Of a stretch of 64,000 bases of DNA, positions 1-11,085 are shown piece by piece (position 1 is the stretch's first letter; each line of letters begins with the position of its first letter). Position numbers and translations under genes: made by a program. Source of the DNA: Triglochin maritima (taxonomy: Eukaryota; Streptophyta; Magnoliopsida; Alismatales; Juncaginaceae); NCBI GenBank assembly GCA_963682175.1, contig OY821787.1, positions 10,642,501 to 10,706,500 of the forward strand, in the 5' to 3' direction. Under the pieces are notes generated by a model. That model did no database searches and had not been told where the DNA came from. It worked only from the letters and a program-made list of their open reading frames with translations.

Positions 1-687
1 TATTTCTAGCTTAGTTTTAATATGCTTTCTTTGATTAGTTTAATAATTAGTGTAATGTTTAGTGAGTAGTTCCATCCCCTTTTCGGGAGGCGGGGGGGGG
101 GGGGGGGGGGGGGTGGAGTAGTTGTACATACATGCATTAGAGAATAGGATGAATGCTTTATTTTTGATGTGTTGATAAAACATGAATGTATGCTTGCTTG
201 TTTAGGATAGAATTTATAACTTGATGAGTTTTGCGAAAAATGATTAGACATCTCTCGTGCTTGTTTAGGTTCTGAAATAAACAACTTGCATATGTAAATG
301 TTAATCAACTAAGTTGGTGAATAGATTGATAGGTTTTGCCGTACCTATGCTTGATAAACACCACCTTCATGTGCTTAAAGAATGTATTCTACACCCACCT
401 CTTTGCATGTGTGCACTCACTCCACCCCTTAGGGGTTTTCCCATTTTTGTATTCCAGCATTCTTCTTTTGTTCTTAGCTTAGTTATTATTTCATTGCTTG
501 GTTCTTCCTTTCGCATTTCCTACTTCTTAGCGTAGTATAGAGTAGAGTAGCATAAACATCTTTCTCCCCCTATTTTCGCCACTTGATTTCGTACAAGCAA
601 GAGTCTACTCACCTCCCTGAGGACGACCCGTACTTGCCACTGCTTCATCGCGGCCGTGCACTTGCGGTTTAAATTAAACGTTCAACA
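1..687 (+). mobile_element. Athila-like LTR (LTR A), 3' part, cut by window start
   Basis: This is the 3' two-thirds of a Ty3/gypsy LTR. It matches the LTRs at 2389, 4738 (reverse), 6063, 14563 and 21513 over the blocks TCCATCCCC, CACCCCTTAGGGG and the closing CACTTGCGG. It ends in TTCAACA at 687 and abuts reverse-strand gag sequence with no primer site, so it looks like an insertion into that gag rather than the LTR of the gag's own element. Its 5' end lies outside the window, so whether it is a solo LTR cannot be decided. A run of 22 G at 92-113 replaces a much shorter G run in the other copies. Confidence 0.88.
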
Positions 688-2334
688 GTTAACCTACTTG
701 GACAGGGAGTATTTGGCAGGTAGGTTTTCTGCGGTGCCTGAGAAAGAAGCCTTGGTGTATTACCCTCACCCTCAGCCTCTTCTTCACCACCATTCCCACT
801 AAGGGGCTGCATAGATGGTGATGGTTGTGGCAATGAAATGTGATTGTCAACCTCTTTTCCATTCCTTAAGGTCACAATGAAATTGACATGGTGAACAGGT
901 TCCTCCACAAGGTTCACTTGCCTCCCCCGTGGTACCACATTCTCATTTTGTATGTGTTGTTGCTGGTACATACGGGGGTTAGCCTTAGGCTGGCTAGGCA
1001 AATACCCTCTCTCTCTTTCATGTACAGACTGAGCCAATTGGTCCATCTGAAGCTTTAGAGATTTGATGGTCTGCTGATTTGAAGTGAGAACTTGACTTGT
1101 GGATGACATAAATTTTTTCACAGAGTTCTCAAGTGCACGAGTCAAGTTCTCAAGCGAATTAAACGGGGTTTCAAAGTTGTTAGAATTTGGGAATCCTGGT
1201 GGATTGGTGCTTGGAACTTGGGGTTGCTGATATGAATGAGCATGCATGGGAGGTTGGTGTGGTTGATTAGGTGGTCAAGAGGAGGTATAAGGACCACCCG
1301 GAGCATTATTTTGGTTACATGAAAAATTGGTGTGGTTCCTCCATCCAGGATTATAAGATGATGAGTATGAGTCATTCCTAGCTCTGTCATAGATGGCGTT
1401 GACATGCTCCATCTCAGGAGGATTGGACGCACACTCTCTTTCTACATGACCTATCTTACCACATGAATGACAGGGAACTCGACCAGATGTGGACATGTGA
1501 GGTGCACCTTGTTGGTTTTGGAGCTCAATCGAATCCATACTGCGCATTAAGGCCGCCATGCGTGCCTCGGTGGCCGTAGTGGTATTGATAGCAAATGCGG
1601 CACCCGATCTAGTCGAGTTTGCATTCGCGATCCTCGCTCCTATACTAGATGATGTAGGTGGTTCCCTTACAGTCTCCCATTGCATTGTTTTCTCAGCAAG
1701 GTCTTCTAGGAAAGCCCATGCCTCCCTTTCATCATTTCCCAAGAACTCTCCTTGACACATGGACTCATAGAGCGTTCGGGACGGGATGTGAAGACCCTCG
1801 TAAACAATTTGACAAAGACGCCACAACTCAATGCCATGTGAGAGCATGAGGATAGTAGCTCTTTGAACCTCTCTAGATATGCATGAAATGTCTCAGTCTC
1901 AAGTTGATAGAACGAATTGATTTCGTTCCTCAATTTTTGAGTCTGATGATTTGGAAAGTATTTCTTGAGGAATGCAGATTGAAACTCATCCCAAGTCCTA
2001 AAGACATTCGCCTGGTTGCTGTAAAACCACTTCTTGGCGTTAGCGCAAAGGGGACAAGCCTAAGATGGATGGAGTCTGTGCTAAGTTGTTGCAGCTTAAA
2101 CATAGCACAGACCTCCTCAAATTCCCTGAGAAAGATGTTCCCAGTGAAGTGAGGGAGCATGGAAATAAACTGAGGCTTAACCACAAAATGGTTCCCATTT
2201 GCCTCTGGCAATACGATGCATGAGGGTAGAGCAGTACGACTCGGGTAGCATCGATCACGTAGAGGTATGGGAGCGAAAACTGGTGGAACAAGTGGGTCCA
2301 GCAACTGCTCCTCCTCACGGAAATGAGCAGCCAT
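688..2334 (-). pseudogene. Athila-like gag pseudogene (R1)
   Basis: Gag builds the cytoplasmic particle that packages retrotransposon RNA. The start at 2334 gives a protein opening MAAHFREEEQ. The retrotransposon gag domain follows, recognised by FISMLPHFTG, VCAMFKLQ and EREAWAFLEDLAEKT. A zinc knuckle of form CX2CX4HX4C (CHSCGKIGHVEREC) lies near 1430-1470. The Q/P-rich tail NSNNFETPFNSLENL precedes the gag-protease boundary. Frame breaks fall near 2040 (after LVPFAL) and near 1840, and a stop lies at 1275. Compared with F1, five residues of the KGDPY motif are deleted. The frame ends against LTR A at the point where F1 continues into the pre-protease segment. Confidence 0.88.
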
Positions 2335-2893
2335 TGAACCTGGACTATGTGCAACACGAGACGAGGGAGGCGTCGAGAAATCGACTACTGATTGACATCA
2401 TTTCATGCTCATATTTGTATCTTATATCCATTATATTACACCTAAGCAATGCTACGGGACGAGTTTTATGTTTAGTTTTCAGGAATAAAGAGGTTTGAAG
2501 AGAAGAGCCATGAAAGGATCCAAAAGCAGGAAAAAGGACTTAATTGTGAGACCTGGGGACTAAGATGCAAGTGAGAAGGACCTGATCGTAAGACCGAAGG
2601 ACCTAAGAGCAAAACAGAATACTCCATACCATCATGGGGAGTATTTTACCAATTCGAGTCGGGTCGGAGCTCCAACAAGTCAAGTAACCGCATCAAAGAC
2701 CAACAATACCAGAAAGAAAAGCCCACAACAAATTCCAACACGATCCGAAGATTTTGGACCGCTAATTGGCGGTCCATATTGCTCAGGATCCGTCGAAATT
2801 TCTCCTGGACTTGTATTAATGTTCGTTTAGGCTATTTTTGGTATTGGTTTAGTCCCACATCGGGGGATTGTCTCCGATTAGTTTTTTCCATGC

Positions 2894-2903
2894 TTATAAA
2901 TAG
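2894..2903 (+). promoter_or_regulatory. LTR B TATA box
   Basis: The sequence TTATAAATAG is followed by the conserved AACTCTTC block found in all Athila-like LTRs here. It would mark the U3/R transcription start of the LTR. The upstream palindrome ends about 120 bp before it. Confidence 0.7.
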
Positions 2904-3476
2904 AACTCTTCACCTTCCATTGTAATTACCCCATTGCTTGGTGGCATTCTCTCTACTAAGGAGTGAGCCTTGAAGCAAAAACTCAAGGTGGAGAAGAATG
3001 CTACCTTCAATGTGAGTCATTTGTTAATAAAATAATTCTTCTAGTTTCTTTTAATCTTGTCTTTTAATTTGTGCATGTTTGTTTAGTCTTTCCTTTCCTT
3101 TTATGTTTCTTTAATGCTTCTTGCCTTCTTAGTTAACTTTCATTTCAGTATTATGCTTTCTTTTGCTAGTATAGTTAGTGTAATGAGTAGTGAGTAGTTC
3201 CATCCCCATTTGGGGGGTGGAGAAATATGTGATATAATTATGTAGTGTATTAAGTGTGTGTTATTTTTATCCCTTGAGCTTTATATGATTTCCATAACTA
3301 ACTAATGGGTCTCCACTCTTATCTTTGATTTGCTAATGCTCTTGAATGAAGCTTAGCTTATGCTTTGATTAGTGGACCTATTTTATGGGGAATGATAAGG
3401 TTAGGATATGGATGAAGTTAATATTGGAAACACAAGTTGTAGTGTATGAGCTCTTGTTGCCTTTACCTTAGCTAAT

Positions 3477-3660
3477 GTCTTGTATGTTTTAATGATGTAG
3501 TCTTATCTTAATTCATGTGGAGGCATAGTAGGGTATAGTCTTTATATTTGAGTTCATGTAGCTTCATTCCAATTATTGTCTTGTATGTTTTAATGATGTA
3601 GTCTTATCTTAATTCATGTAGAGGCAAAGTTGGATGTAGTTTTGTGATTTCATGCACTAC
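3477..3660 (+). repeat. Tandem duplication inside LTR B
   Basis: Two copies of a block starting GTCTTGTATGTTTTAATGAT lie 101 bp apart (3477 and 3578). A diverged version of the same two-copy arrangement occurs at about 48227-48470, which places that region in the same LTR family. Confidence 0.75.
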
Positions 3661-3922
3661 ATGTTGTGAGGAGCTTAATGAACACACACACACTTCTTTA
3701 TGTTCACATTATTTCTCTACCCCCTTTGGGGCTTAGTTTCTTGCTTCTTTTCCATTTCCATTTGCATCTTAGTGTAGTTTAGTGTAACCAACCTTTCTTC
3801 CCTTTCTTTACCTCTCGCCTTCGCACAAACCAAGTGTCGACACACCTCCCAGTGGACGACCCGTATTTGCCACCGCTTCAACGCGGCCGTGCACTTGCGG
3901 TTAAATATAAAACGATCAATCA

Positions 3923-4713
3923 ACTACCGAAGCAGGGTTGTCGACACGCCTCGTCAAACGGCCACTCTCGTCTCGTGCCCACGAAAGCATGCACAAAGGT
4001 GCACACACACAAACCAAAACCTTTTTTCTTTCTTTCAAAGAATGTGCATAGAGGAGAAGACGGGGGAACACAGGAGAGCAAGAATGATTCAAGAGAGAAG
4101 GGAATAAGTCTTTATGCTACGGCGGATGAGTACAAGTAGAAGCACACAACCAAACAAGGCTGAAGCAATCCTAAGGTCGCTATAGGTCCTTACAGCTAGA
4201 CGACGCTTAACTGCAAGGTCACACGGCCTCAACACGCCTCACCTCCCTACGACGAGGACCACAAATCCCAATAAGTGAGCCAAGATTCGGAGATCTCGTC
4301 TCTCCTACTATCGACAAAGTGGGCAACGCCGATCAGGTCATGACGGTCGGACCGTATCACTCTCCTAATGCGCCAGAAATCCTTAAGGCCAATGTCTACT
4401 TGATTTTAAAAATTAGGCTCTTGATTAGTGCGGTTTGTGGGGGCGAAGGAAAGGGTGATGAAATCCCCCACCTTATCTTTTAGAGGTGAACAGAAATTAC
4501 CAGATCACTATATCAGATAAAGAATACTGCACTATAAATTTATAGGTGAACAGAAATTACCAGACCGCCATTTGGCTGTCTTCTTCTCTCAACTCGCCTC
4601 CAAACTTCACCAGATGCTTCCCCTTCTCAATTTGAGTCTCCTGCGACAAAGAAAACTACAAGACAAAAATTAAATCCACTCGAATTGTCTAAACAAGAGT
4701 CTGGACTTACACC
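3923..4713 (-). other. Non-coding 5' leader of R1
   Basis: This segment lies between primer site and gag and has no convincing reading frame. It is clearly homologous, in reverse, to 22604-23760 of the deleted Athila element. Both copies share the blocks containing GATGAAATCCC, TAGACATTGGCC, GACCTGATCGGCG and ATGCTTTCGTG. It holds a degenerate GACCGCCATTTGGCTGTC palindrome near 4554-4580. A local duplication places GGTGAACAGAAATTACCAGA at about 4487 and 4546. Confidence 0.7.
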
Positions 4714-4731
4714 TCCCCGGCAACGGCGCCA
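4714..4731 (-). promoter_or_regulatory. tRNA-Asp-type primer binding site (R1)
   Basis: On the minus strand this reads TGGCGCCGTTGCCGGGGA, complementary to the 3' end of plant tRNA-Asp, the primer type known for Athila-lineage elements. A short AGTTT spacer separates it from the LTR end. It is intact, unlike the site in F1. Confidence 0.85.
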
Positions 4732-4737
4732 AAAACT

Positions 4738-6062
4738 TGTTGAACGTTTTATATTAAACCGCAAGTGCACGACCGTGTTGAACTGGTGGCAAATACGGGT
4801 CGTCCTCAGGGAGGTTAGCAGCCTCTCGTTTGCACGAAATCAAGTGGCAAAAATAGGGAGAAGAGGGTTGATTATGCTACTCTACGCTACACTACACTAA
4901 GAGGTACGAAATGCGAAAGAAAGAAACAAACGATGAAATACCAACTAAACTAAGAACGAAATGCTGGAATTCAGGAATGGGAAAACCCCTAAGGGGTGGA
5001 GTGAGTGCACACATGCAAAGAGGTGGGTGTTGAACACATTCTTTAAGTACAAATGAAGGTGGTTTTATCATGCATAGGAAGTGTCTAAATGTTATGGCAA
5101 AACCTATCAATCTATTCACCAACCTAGATGATTAACATTTACATATACAAATTGTTTATTTCAGAACCTAAACAAGCATGAGAGGTGTCTAATCATTTTG
5201 GCAAAACTCATCAAGATATAAATTCGATCCTAAACAAGCAAGCATACCTTCATGATTTATCAACACATTGGAAATAAAGTATTCATTCCATTCTCTAATG
5301 CATGTATGAACAACAACTCCACCCCCAAAGGGGATGGAACTACTCACTACACATTCCACTAATTATTAAACTAAGCAAGGAAAGCATATTAACTAAGCTA
5401 CTAAAACTAATGAAAAGAAATTAAACAAAGTAAAGCAAGAAATATCAAACAAACAACATAATAAAGAAACTTTTATTAACAAATGACTCAAATTTCAAGT
5501 AGCATCCTCCTACTTTAGTGTGTGCTTCAAGGCCTCACTTCTAGTAGGAAGAATAACCAGTCAAAATATGAAGTGGTTACATTAGAAGGTGAAGAGTTCT
5601 ATTCATAGCCATAGAAAAAACCACTCCGGGACAATCCCTCGACGTGGGACTAAACAGATACCAAAAATAGCCTAAACAAACGTTATTACATATGCTCCAA
5701 AAAGTTGAGCGGATTCGGGAAGATCCAGACCACCAATTGGCGGTCTACAAGATCTGGAACGCGCTCAGATTTGCTTTGGCTTTTCTTGGTATATTTGCTG
5801 GTCTTGGATGCATTTACTTGGTTTGTTGGAGCTCCGACCTGAATCGAATTGCTAAAATACTCCCCATGATGGTGTGGAGTATTTTGTTTTGCTCTTAGGT
5901 CCTTCGGTATTACGATCATGTCCTTCTCACTTGCATCTCAGTCCCCAGATCTCACAATTCAGTCCTTTTTCCCAGCTTTTGGGTCCTTTTATGCTTCATC
6001 TCTTCAAACCTATTTATTCCTGAAAACTAAACATAAAACTCGTAATATAGAATTGTTCAGGT
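4738..6062 (-). mobile_element. 5' LTR of R1 (reverse), start truncated
   Basis: This reverse-strand Athila-like LTR of about 1325 bp runs from the primer site to the junction near 6062, where the first part of U3 (including TGATTGA) is missing. The U3 palindrome at 5727-5746 reads AGACCACCAATTGGCGGTCT. The TATA position (5599-5608) reads CTATGAATAG on the sense strand instead of CTATAAATAG. It meets the forward LTR C head to head. Confidence 0.85.
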
Positions 6063-7384
6063 GAAAGACTTATATCCGTTATCCTTAACCTAAACAATGC
6101 TACGTAACGACTCTTATGTTTAGGTTTCAGGAATAAATAGGTTTGAGAAGAAGAAGCACAAAAATGACCTAAAAGCAAGAAAAAAGACTAAGTTGTAAGA
6201 GATATGGACTGAGATGCAAGAGAGAAGGACCCGGATGTAAACCAAAAGGGCTAATGAGAAAATCAAGAAGCTCTACACCATCATGAGGACTGTTTTGGGA
6301 ATTTGATTCGAGCCTAAACTCAAACAACCAACTCGGGTGCACTACACACGAAGAAATGAACTTAGACAAGCACTCTCCAAATTCGGACTCGGTCCAGAGC
6401 TTATAGACCGTCAATTGGCGATTCCAGATCGCTAATTGTGGTCGGGTCTTCTTCAGATCCGATAAGATTTAGGCGGGTCATGTATTAGAGTGTTTGATGT
6501 CTATTTTTAGTAGTGCATTAGTCCGACATCGGAGGATTGTGCCCGATTACCTTTTTCTATGACTATAAATAGAACTCTTCCTCTTCCCTTGTATTTTACT
6601 ACATGCTTAGTGGACAATCCCTCTACATAGAGTCAAGCCTTGGAGAAAATAGTCAAGTGGAGAGATTCTACTTGTATTGTGAGTCTGAAATTAAATAAAA
6701 TTTTCTTAGGTTATGTTGTCTCTCTTATGTTACCTTGCATGCTTAGCTTAATTTCGTTTCATTATTTTAATGATTAGTGAGTAGTTTCATCCCATTTTGG
6801 GGTGGAGATGATGTTTATACATGCAATAAAGAATGGAAAAGAATGTTTTATTTTGAAATGTGTGGATGAATGTGAATGTATGCTTGCTTGTTTAGAGTAG
6901 AACACTTCACTTGATGGGTTTTTAGACAACTATTAGACACCTCCCATGCTTGTTTAGGTTCTTAAATAACCAACTTGGGTATGTGAATGTTAATCAACTA
7001 GGTTAGTGATTGGATTGATAGGTTTTGTCATAATCATTAGACACTTCTTATGCATGAAAATACAACCTACATTTGTGCCTATTGAATGCATTCTTCACCA
7101 TCTTATTGTATGTGTACACTCCACCCCTTAGGGTTTTCTCTTTCTGATTTCTAGCCTTGTATTAAGTTCTCTTAGCTTAGTTTTAATCAATCATTAGTTT
7201 CTTTCTTTCACATTTCTTACTTACTATTTTAGTGTAGTTTAAATAAGCATAATCAAATCTCTTTCCCCTTTTTCGCCACTTGATTTTGGATAAACCAGAG
7301 ACTACTCACCTCCCTGTGGATCGACCCATATTTGTCGCGTCTTCACCGACGTCGTGTACTTGCGCTATTTAAAACGTTTAAACA
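6063..7384 (+). mobile_element. 5' LTR of F1 (LTR C)
   Basis: This LTR of about 1320 bp aligns with LTR B from the CTTATATCC block onward and ends in GTTTAAACA. Its first bases are missing at the head-to-head junction with the R1 LTR. The U3 palindrome at 6406-6424 has decayed (GACCGTCAATTGGCGATTC). A TATA box, CTATAAATAG, lies at 6563-6572. Confidence 0.85.
6563..6572 (+). promoter_or_regulatory. LTR C TATA box
   Basis: CTATAAATAG is followed by AACTCTTC, as in the other Athila LTRs. It would drive F1 transcription if the element were active. Confidence 0.65.
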
Positions 7385-7729
7385 AGTTTTTGGTTTGGAC
7401 GATTCGAGTGGATTTAACCTTTGGTTTGTAGTTCTTCTTTATTTCAGGAGGTTGTAAAGATCGAGGGAGGGCACCAAAAGAAGTTTGGAGGCAAGCAGAG
7501 ACAAACCGATCGCTAATTAGCAGTGGTGGACCGCCAACTGGCGTCCTGGTTAGCTCAGTTTGCTCCCTTCTTTTTTTTCTGGTTGTTTCTGGTTGTAATA
7601 TAGAGGTCTGGGGGTTTAATTTGGCATGTTTTGACTTGTAGTTTTTCCCCAGATGAATAATCAATCCCCTTTTAATCAACTTGGGCCCTAAAAAATCCAA
7701 AGCAAAAGATTAGGCATTCTCAACGTTCC
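7385..7729 (+). other. Shortened F1 leader with deleted primer site
   Basis: After the LTR the sequence reads AGTTTTTGG and jumps to TTTGGACGATTC. The intact copy at 22580-22640 has the whole tRNA-Asp primer site between two TTTGG motifs. One TTTGG and everything between is missing here. The rest holds a degenerate pair of GACCGCCAACTGGC-type motifs near 7505-7545. It lacks about 0.8 kb of the leader seen in R1 and the element at 21513. Confidence 0.75.
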
Positions 7730-9460
7730 ATGGCTGCTCAGTACCGCGAGGACGAGTAGTTGCTGGACCCACCTGTTTCCGTTTCTCTTCATGATTGAAG
7801 CTACCTGAGTCATACTGCTCTACCTTCTAGCATTGTATTGAGAGAGTCGAATGGGAACCACTTTGAGGTTAAGCCTCGGTTTATCTCCATGCTCCCTCAC
7901 TTCACTGGGAAGGGTGACCCCTATATATTTCTCAGGGAATTTGATGAGGTTTGTGCGATGTTTAAACTGCAATACTTAACACAGAGTCCATCCACGTTAG
8001 GCTTGTTCCCTTTGCACTAAAGGATGATGCCAAGAAGTGGTTGTACAAAAACTAGGCAAATGCCATTAGAACTTGGGATGAATTCGAATATGCATTCCTC
8101 AAGAAGTACTTCCCAAATCATCAGACTCAAAAATGGAGGAACGAAATCAATTCCTTCTCTCAACATGAGACCGAATCATTCCATGCATACTTAGAGATGT
8201 TCAAGGAGCTACTACCCTCATGCCCTCACTGTGGCATTGAGTTGAAGTGCCTTTCTCAGCTTGTGAACAAGGGTCTTCACATCCCATCCCGAACACCCCT
8301 TGAGTCCACGTGTCAAGGAGAGTTCTTAAGAAAGGATGAAAGAGAGGCATGGGCTTTCCTAGAAGACCTCGCTGAGAAATCCAAACCATGGGAGAGAGTG
8401 AGGGAACCACCACCATCATCTAGCATAGGAGTGAGGATCGCAACTGCAAACTCGACTAGATCGTGTGCCCCATTTGTTGTCGATACCATTACGCCCGCCG
8501 AGGCACGCATAACGGCTTTAATGCACTGCATGGATTCGATTAAGATCCAAAACAAATAAGGTGTGTCACATGGGTCTGCATCTGGTCCAGTCCCCTGTTA
8601 TTTATTTGGTAGGATAGGTCATATAGGAGGCAAGTGTGCATTTATTCCTCCTGAGATGGAAAATGTCAATGTCATCTATGATAGATCCTAGATTGACTCA
8701 TACTCATCATCATATAATCCGGGATGGAGGAACCACCCTAACTTTTCATGGAACCAAAACAATGTCCAGGGTGGTCCTTCAAACTTCCTCAGAGCACCTA
8801 ACAGACCACACCACCCTCCCATGCATTCACAATCTTTTCAGTCACCCCAAGCCCAAATCACCAACTCATCAGGTTTCCCAAATTCTAACAACATTGAAAC
8901 CCAGTTTAATTCTCTTAAGAACTTGACAAGTGGACTTGAGAATTTAGTAAAAAAAATATGACATCCACAAGCCAAGTCCTCACTTCAAATCAGCAGACCA
9001 TCAAATCTCTCGAGCTTGAGATGGGCCAATTGGCTCAGTTTGTACATGTGTGTGTGTGAGAGAGAGAGAGGGACTCTGCCTCGCCAACCTGTGGCTTACC
9101 CCCATGCTCAACATCACCCGAACATGCAAGTTGCAAGTTCAAGACCGTAAGGGGGGGAAGTGAACTATGTGGAAGAATCTATGGACCATGTCAATGCCAT
9201 TCTTTCCTTGCCGTCACATCCTTCTATGCCCTATCTGTGGGAACAATAGGGACAAGGAGCCCGATGTTGAGGAAGTTTCTTCGTCGGCTCCTAAGGAAGG
9301 CGAGTCAGTTTGCCAAGACTCGCCTTCCCCATCTGAAGCACCAAGGCAAACCTACTTACCAAAAGCTTCTTATCCATGTAGGTTAACAAAGAAGCATAGT
9401 GATTGTATTGACAAGATATTGGAGGTCTTCAAAAAGGTGAATGTCAACATCTCCTTGTAA
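7730..9460 (+). pseudogene. Athila-like gag pseudogene (F1)
   Basis: The start at 7730 (MAAQYREDE) matches R1 gag but meets a TAG at codon 10. The gag domain continues through FISMLPHFTGKGDPY, then after a frame change DEFEYAFLKKYFPNHQ (near 8075-8120) and EREAWAFLEDLAEKS (near 8340). The zinc knuckle near 8600 has lost its second cysteine (CYLFGRIGHIGGKC). The Q/P-rich tail follows in further frames and holds a short GT/GA repeat at about 9046-9071. The segment YPCRLTKKHSDCIDKILEVF just before protease ends in TAA at 9458-9460. Confidence 0.85.
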
Positions 9461-10150
9461 GACATGATCCAACAAGTACCCCCGTATGCAAATTTTTTAA
9501 AGGATCTATGCACCACTAAGAGGAAAGCTAATGTCCCTAACAAGGCATTCAGGACATCTAATGTGAGTTCAATCCTATCAAACCCAATGTACGTGAAGTT
9601 GAAGGACCCAAGAAGTCCTATGATTTCATGCACCATTGGAGACACTCGCATTAACAATGTCTTGTTGGATTTGGTGTCAGCGGTTAACCTCTTACCTATT
9701 TCTGTGTATGAGCAATTGAACCTGGGTGAGATCAAACCCACGAGGACAACCCTCCAGTTAGTCGATTGTTCAATCAAAGTCCCGAAAGGGGTCATTGAAG
9801 ATGTTCTGATCAAGGTTGGTGATTTCATATTCCCTGTTGACTTTGTCGTCGTTGACAGTGAACCGGTTGCGCATACCCAATCTCAGATTCCATTGATTTA
9901 GCGACATGAAATGCTTTAATTAATTGTCCCACAAGACTCATGAAGTTGATGTTTTGGAACTTGACCGTGACTTTTCATGTGTTCAACATGGCTAAGCAAC
10001 CGAGTCCTTTTGATGACCCCATAGAAGTTAATCTTATCTTGGACTTGGAAGAGTAACTAGAAGAACACCCCCTGATTCTTGACAAGTTTAAAAATGATCT
10101 ATTTGAAAATACTCATGAAGAGGAAGAGGAGTTGAGAAATGATGTGCATA
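9461..10150 (+). pseudogene. Athila-like protease pseudogene (F1)
   Basis: This aspartic protease would cut the Gag-Pol polyprotein. The uninterrupted stretch 9464-9901 includes LLDLVSAVNLLPISVYEQL, corresponding to the family's LLDLGASVNLLP active-site loop. The catalytic Asp is kept but the following Gly-Ala-Ser is changed, so activity is unlikely. Sequence after 9898 corresponds to the ILGRPFLAT block, better preserved at 23774, but has a TAG in its place and further stops. Confidence 0.82.
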
Positions 10151-11085
10151 CTGTTCAGTACCTCTATCTTACATCTTGAGTTAGATGGCACTCCTCGCGT
10201 TGAGGAGGCCCCCACAATTGAGCTTAAAGAGCCCCCTAAGGAACTGAAGCACGTTTTTCTTGGTCCCGAAAGGTCATTCCCGGTGATTATATTATCGACG
10301 TTGACTGATAAGTCCTGACATTGGGTGATCCTTTAAGGACGTTAAAGGGATAAGTCTTGACATCGTGCAACACCACATCTATATGGAGGATGAGGTACGA
10401 CCACATCGCAACCCACAAAGGCATTTAAATCCAACCATGACAGAAGTAGTTAAGAAAGAGATCATCAACTGTTTAGATCATGACATCATTTTCCCCATTT
10501 CGAACAGTGCTTGGGTAAGTCATGTCCAGGTTGTGCCCAAGAAGTCGGGTATCACTGTTGTCCAGAATGACAACAATGAGCTTTTCCCTACTTGACTTCA
10601 AACTGGTTGCAAGTCTGCATTGACTATAGGAAGCTGAACGCGGTCACGCGTAAGGATCACTTCCCTCTACCTTTCATCGATTAGATGTTAGAGAGACTCG
10701 CTGGGCACGCCTATTACTGCTTCCTTGATGGTTATTCGGGGTACAATCAAATCTAGTTGCTCCTGAATATCAAGAGAAAACCACATTCACATGTCCGTTT
10801 CGGACGTTTGTTTATAGACGTATGCCTTTCGGACTTTGCAATGCAGCAGCAACATTCCAACGTTACATGTTGAGTATCTTTTCCGACATGGTCGAGAACT
10901 TCCATGAGATTTTGATGGACGATTTCTTGGTTCATGGCACCTCCTTTGATGAGTGTTTGCACCACTTGAGCCTTGTTCCCAAGAGGTGTTCGGAAACAAA
11001 CTTAGCCCTTAATTGTGAAAAATGTCATTTCATGGTTACGAAAGGCATCGTTTTGGGCCACGTGGTGTCTCATGATGGGATCTAG
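10151..11085 (+). pseudogene. Athila-like reverse transcriptase pseudogene (F1)
   Basis: The reverse transcriptase domain is spread over several frames: WVSHVQVVPKKSG (near 10513), VCIDYRKLNAVTRKDHFPLP (near 10613), ERLAGHAYYCFLDGYSGYNQ (near 10690), then MPFGLCNAAATFQRYM (10822) and EILMDDFLVHG, where MDD is the catalytic motif. KCHFMVTKGIVLGHVVS closes the domain before a TAG at 11083-11085, where related elements have a sense codon. At least four stops or frame changes are present. Confidence 0.88.

Larger units (their letters stand above)
2389..3922 (+). mobile_element. Solo Athila-like LTR (LTR B) with ACTAC target duplication
   Basis: This is a complete LTR of 1534 bp with termini TGATTGA and TCAATCA, which form a 7-bp terminal inverted repeat. 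It is flanked by the 5-bp direct repeat ACTAC (2384-2388 and 3923-3927). No primer site or internal region is attached. The R1 leader reads straight across it, so it is a solo LTR, the usual outcome of recombination between the two LTRs of an inserted element. It carries the U3 palindrome at 2756-2775, a TATA box at 2894 and an AATAAA signal near 3026. It is longer than its relatives partly because of an internal duplication at 3477-3660. Confidence 0.93.
688..6062 (-). mobile_element. Athila-like Ty3/gypsy element R1, 5' half only
   Basis: This reverse-strand retroelement reads, in sense order, as LTR (6062-4738), tRNA-Asp-type primer site (4731-4714), long non-coding leader (4713-3928), an interrupting solo LTR (3922-2389) and gag (2334-688). 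Gag stops where LTR A begins at 687. Protease, reverse transcriptase and integrase are absent from this side of the break and are not seen elsewhere on this strand. The primer type and the leader-gag order match the Athila lineage of Ty3/gypsy elements. Its LTR has lost the first few dozen bases at the head-to-head junction near 6062. Confidence 0.85.
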
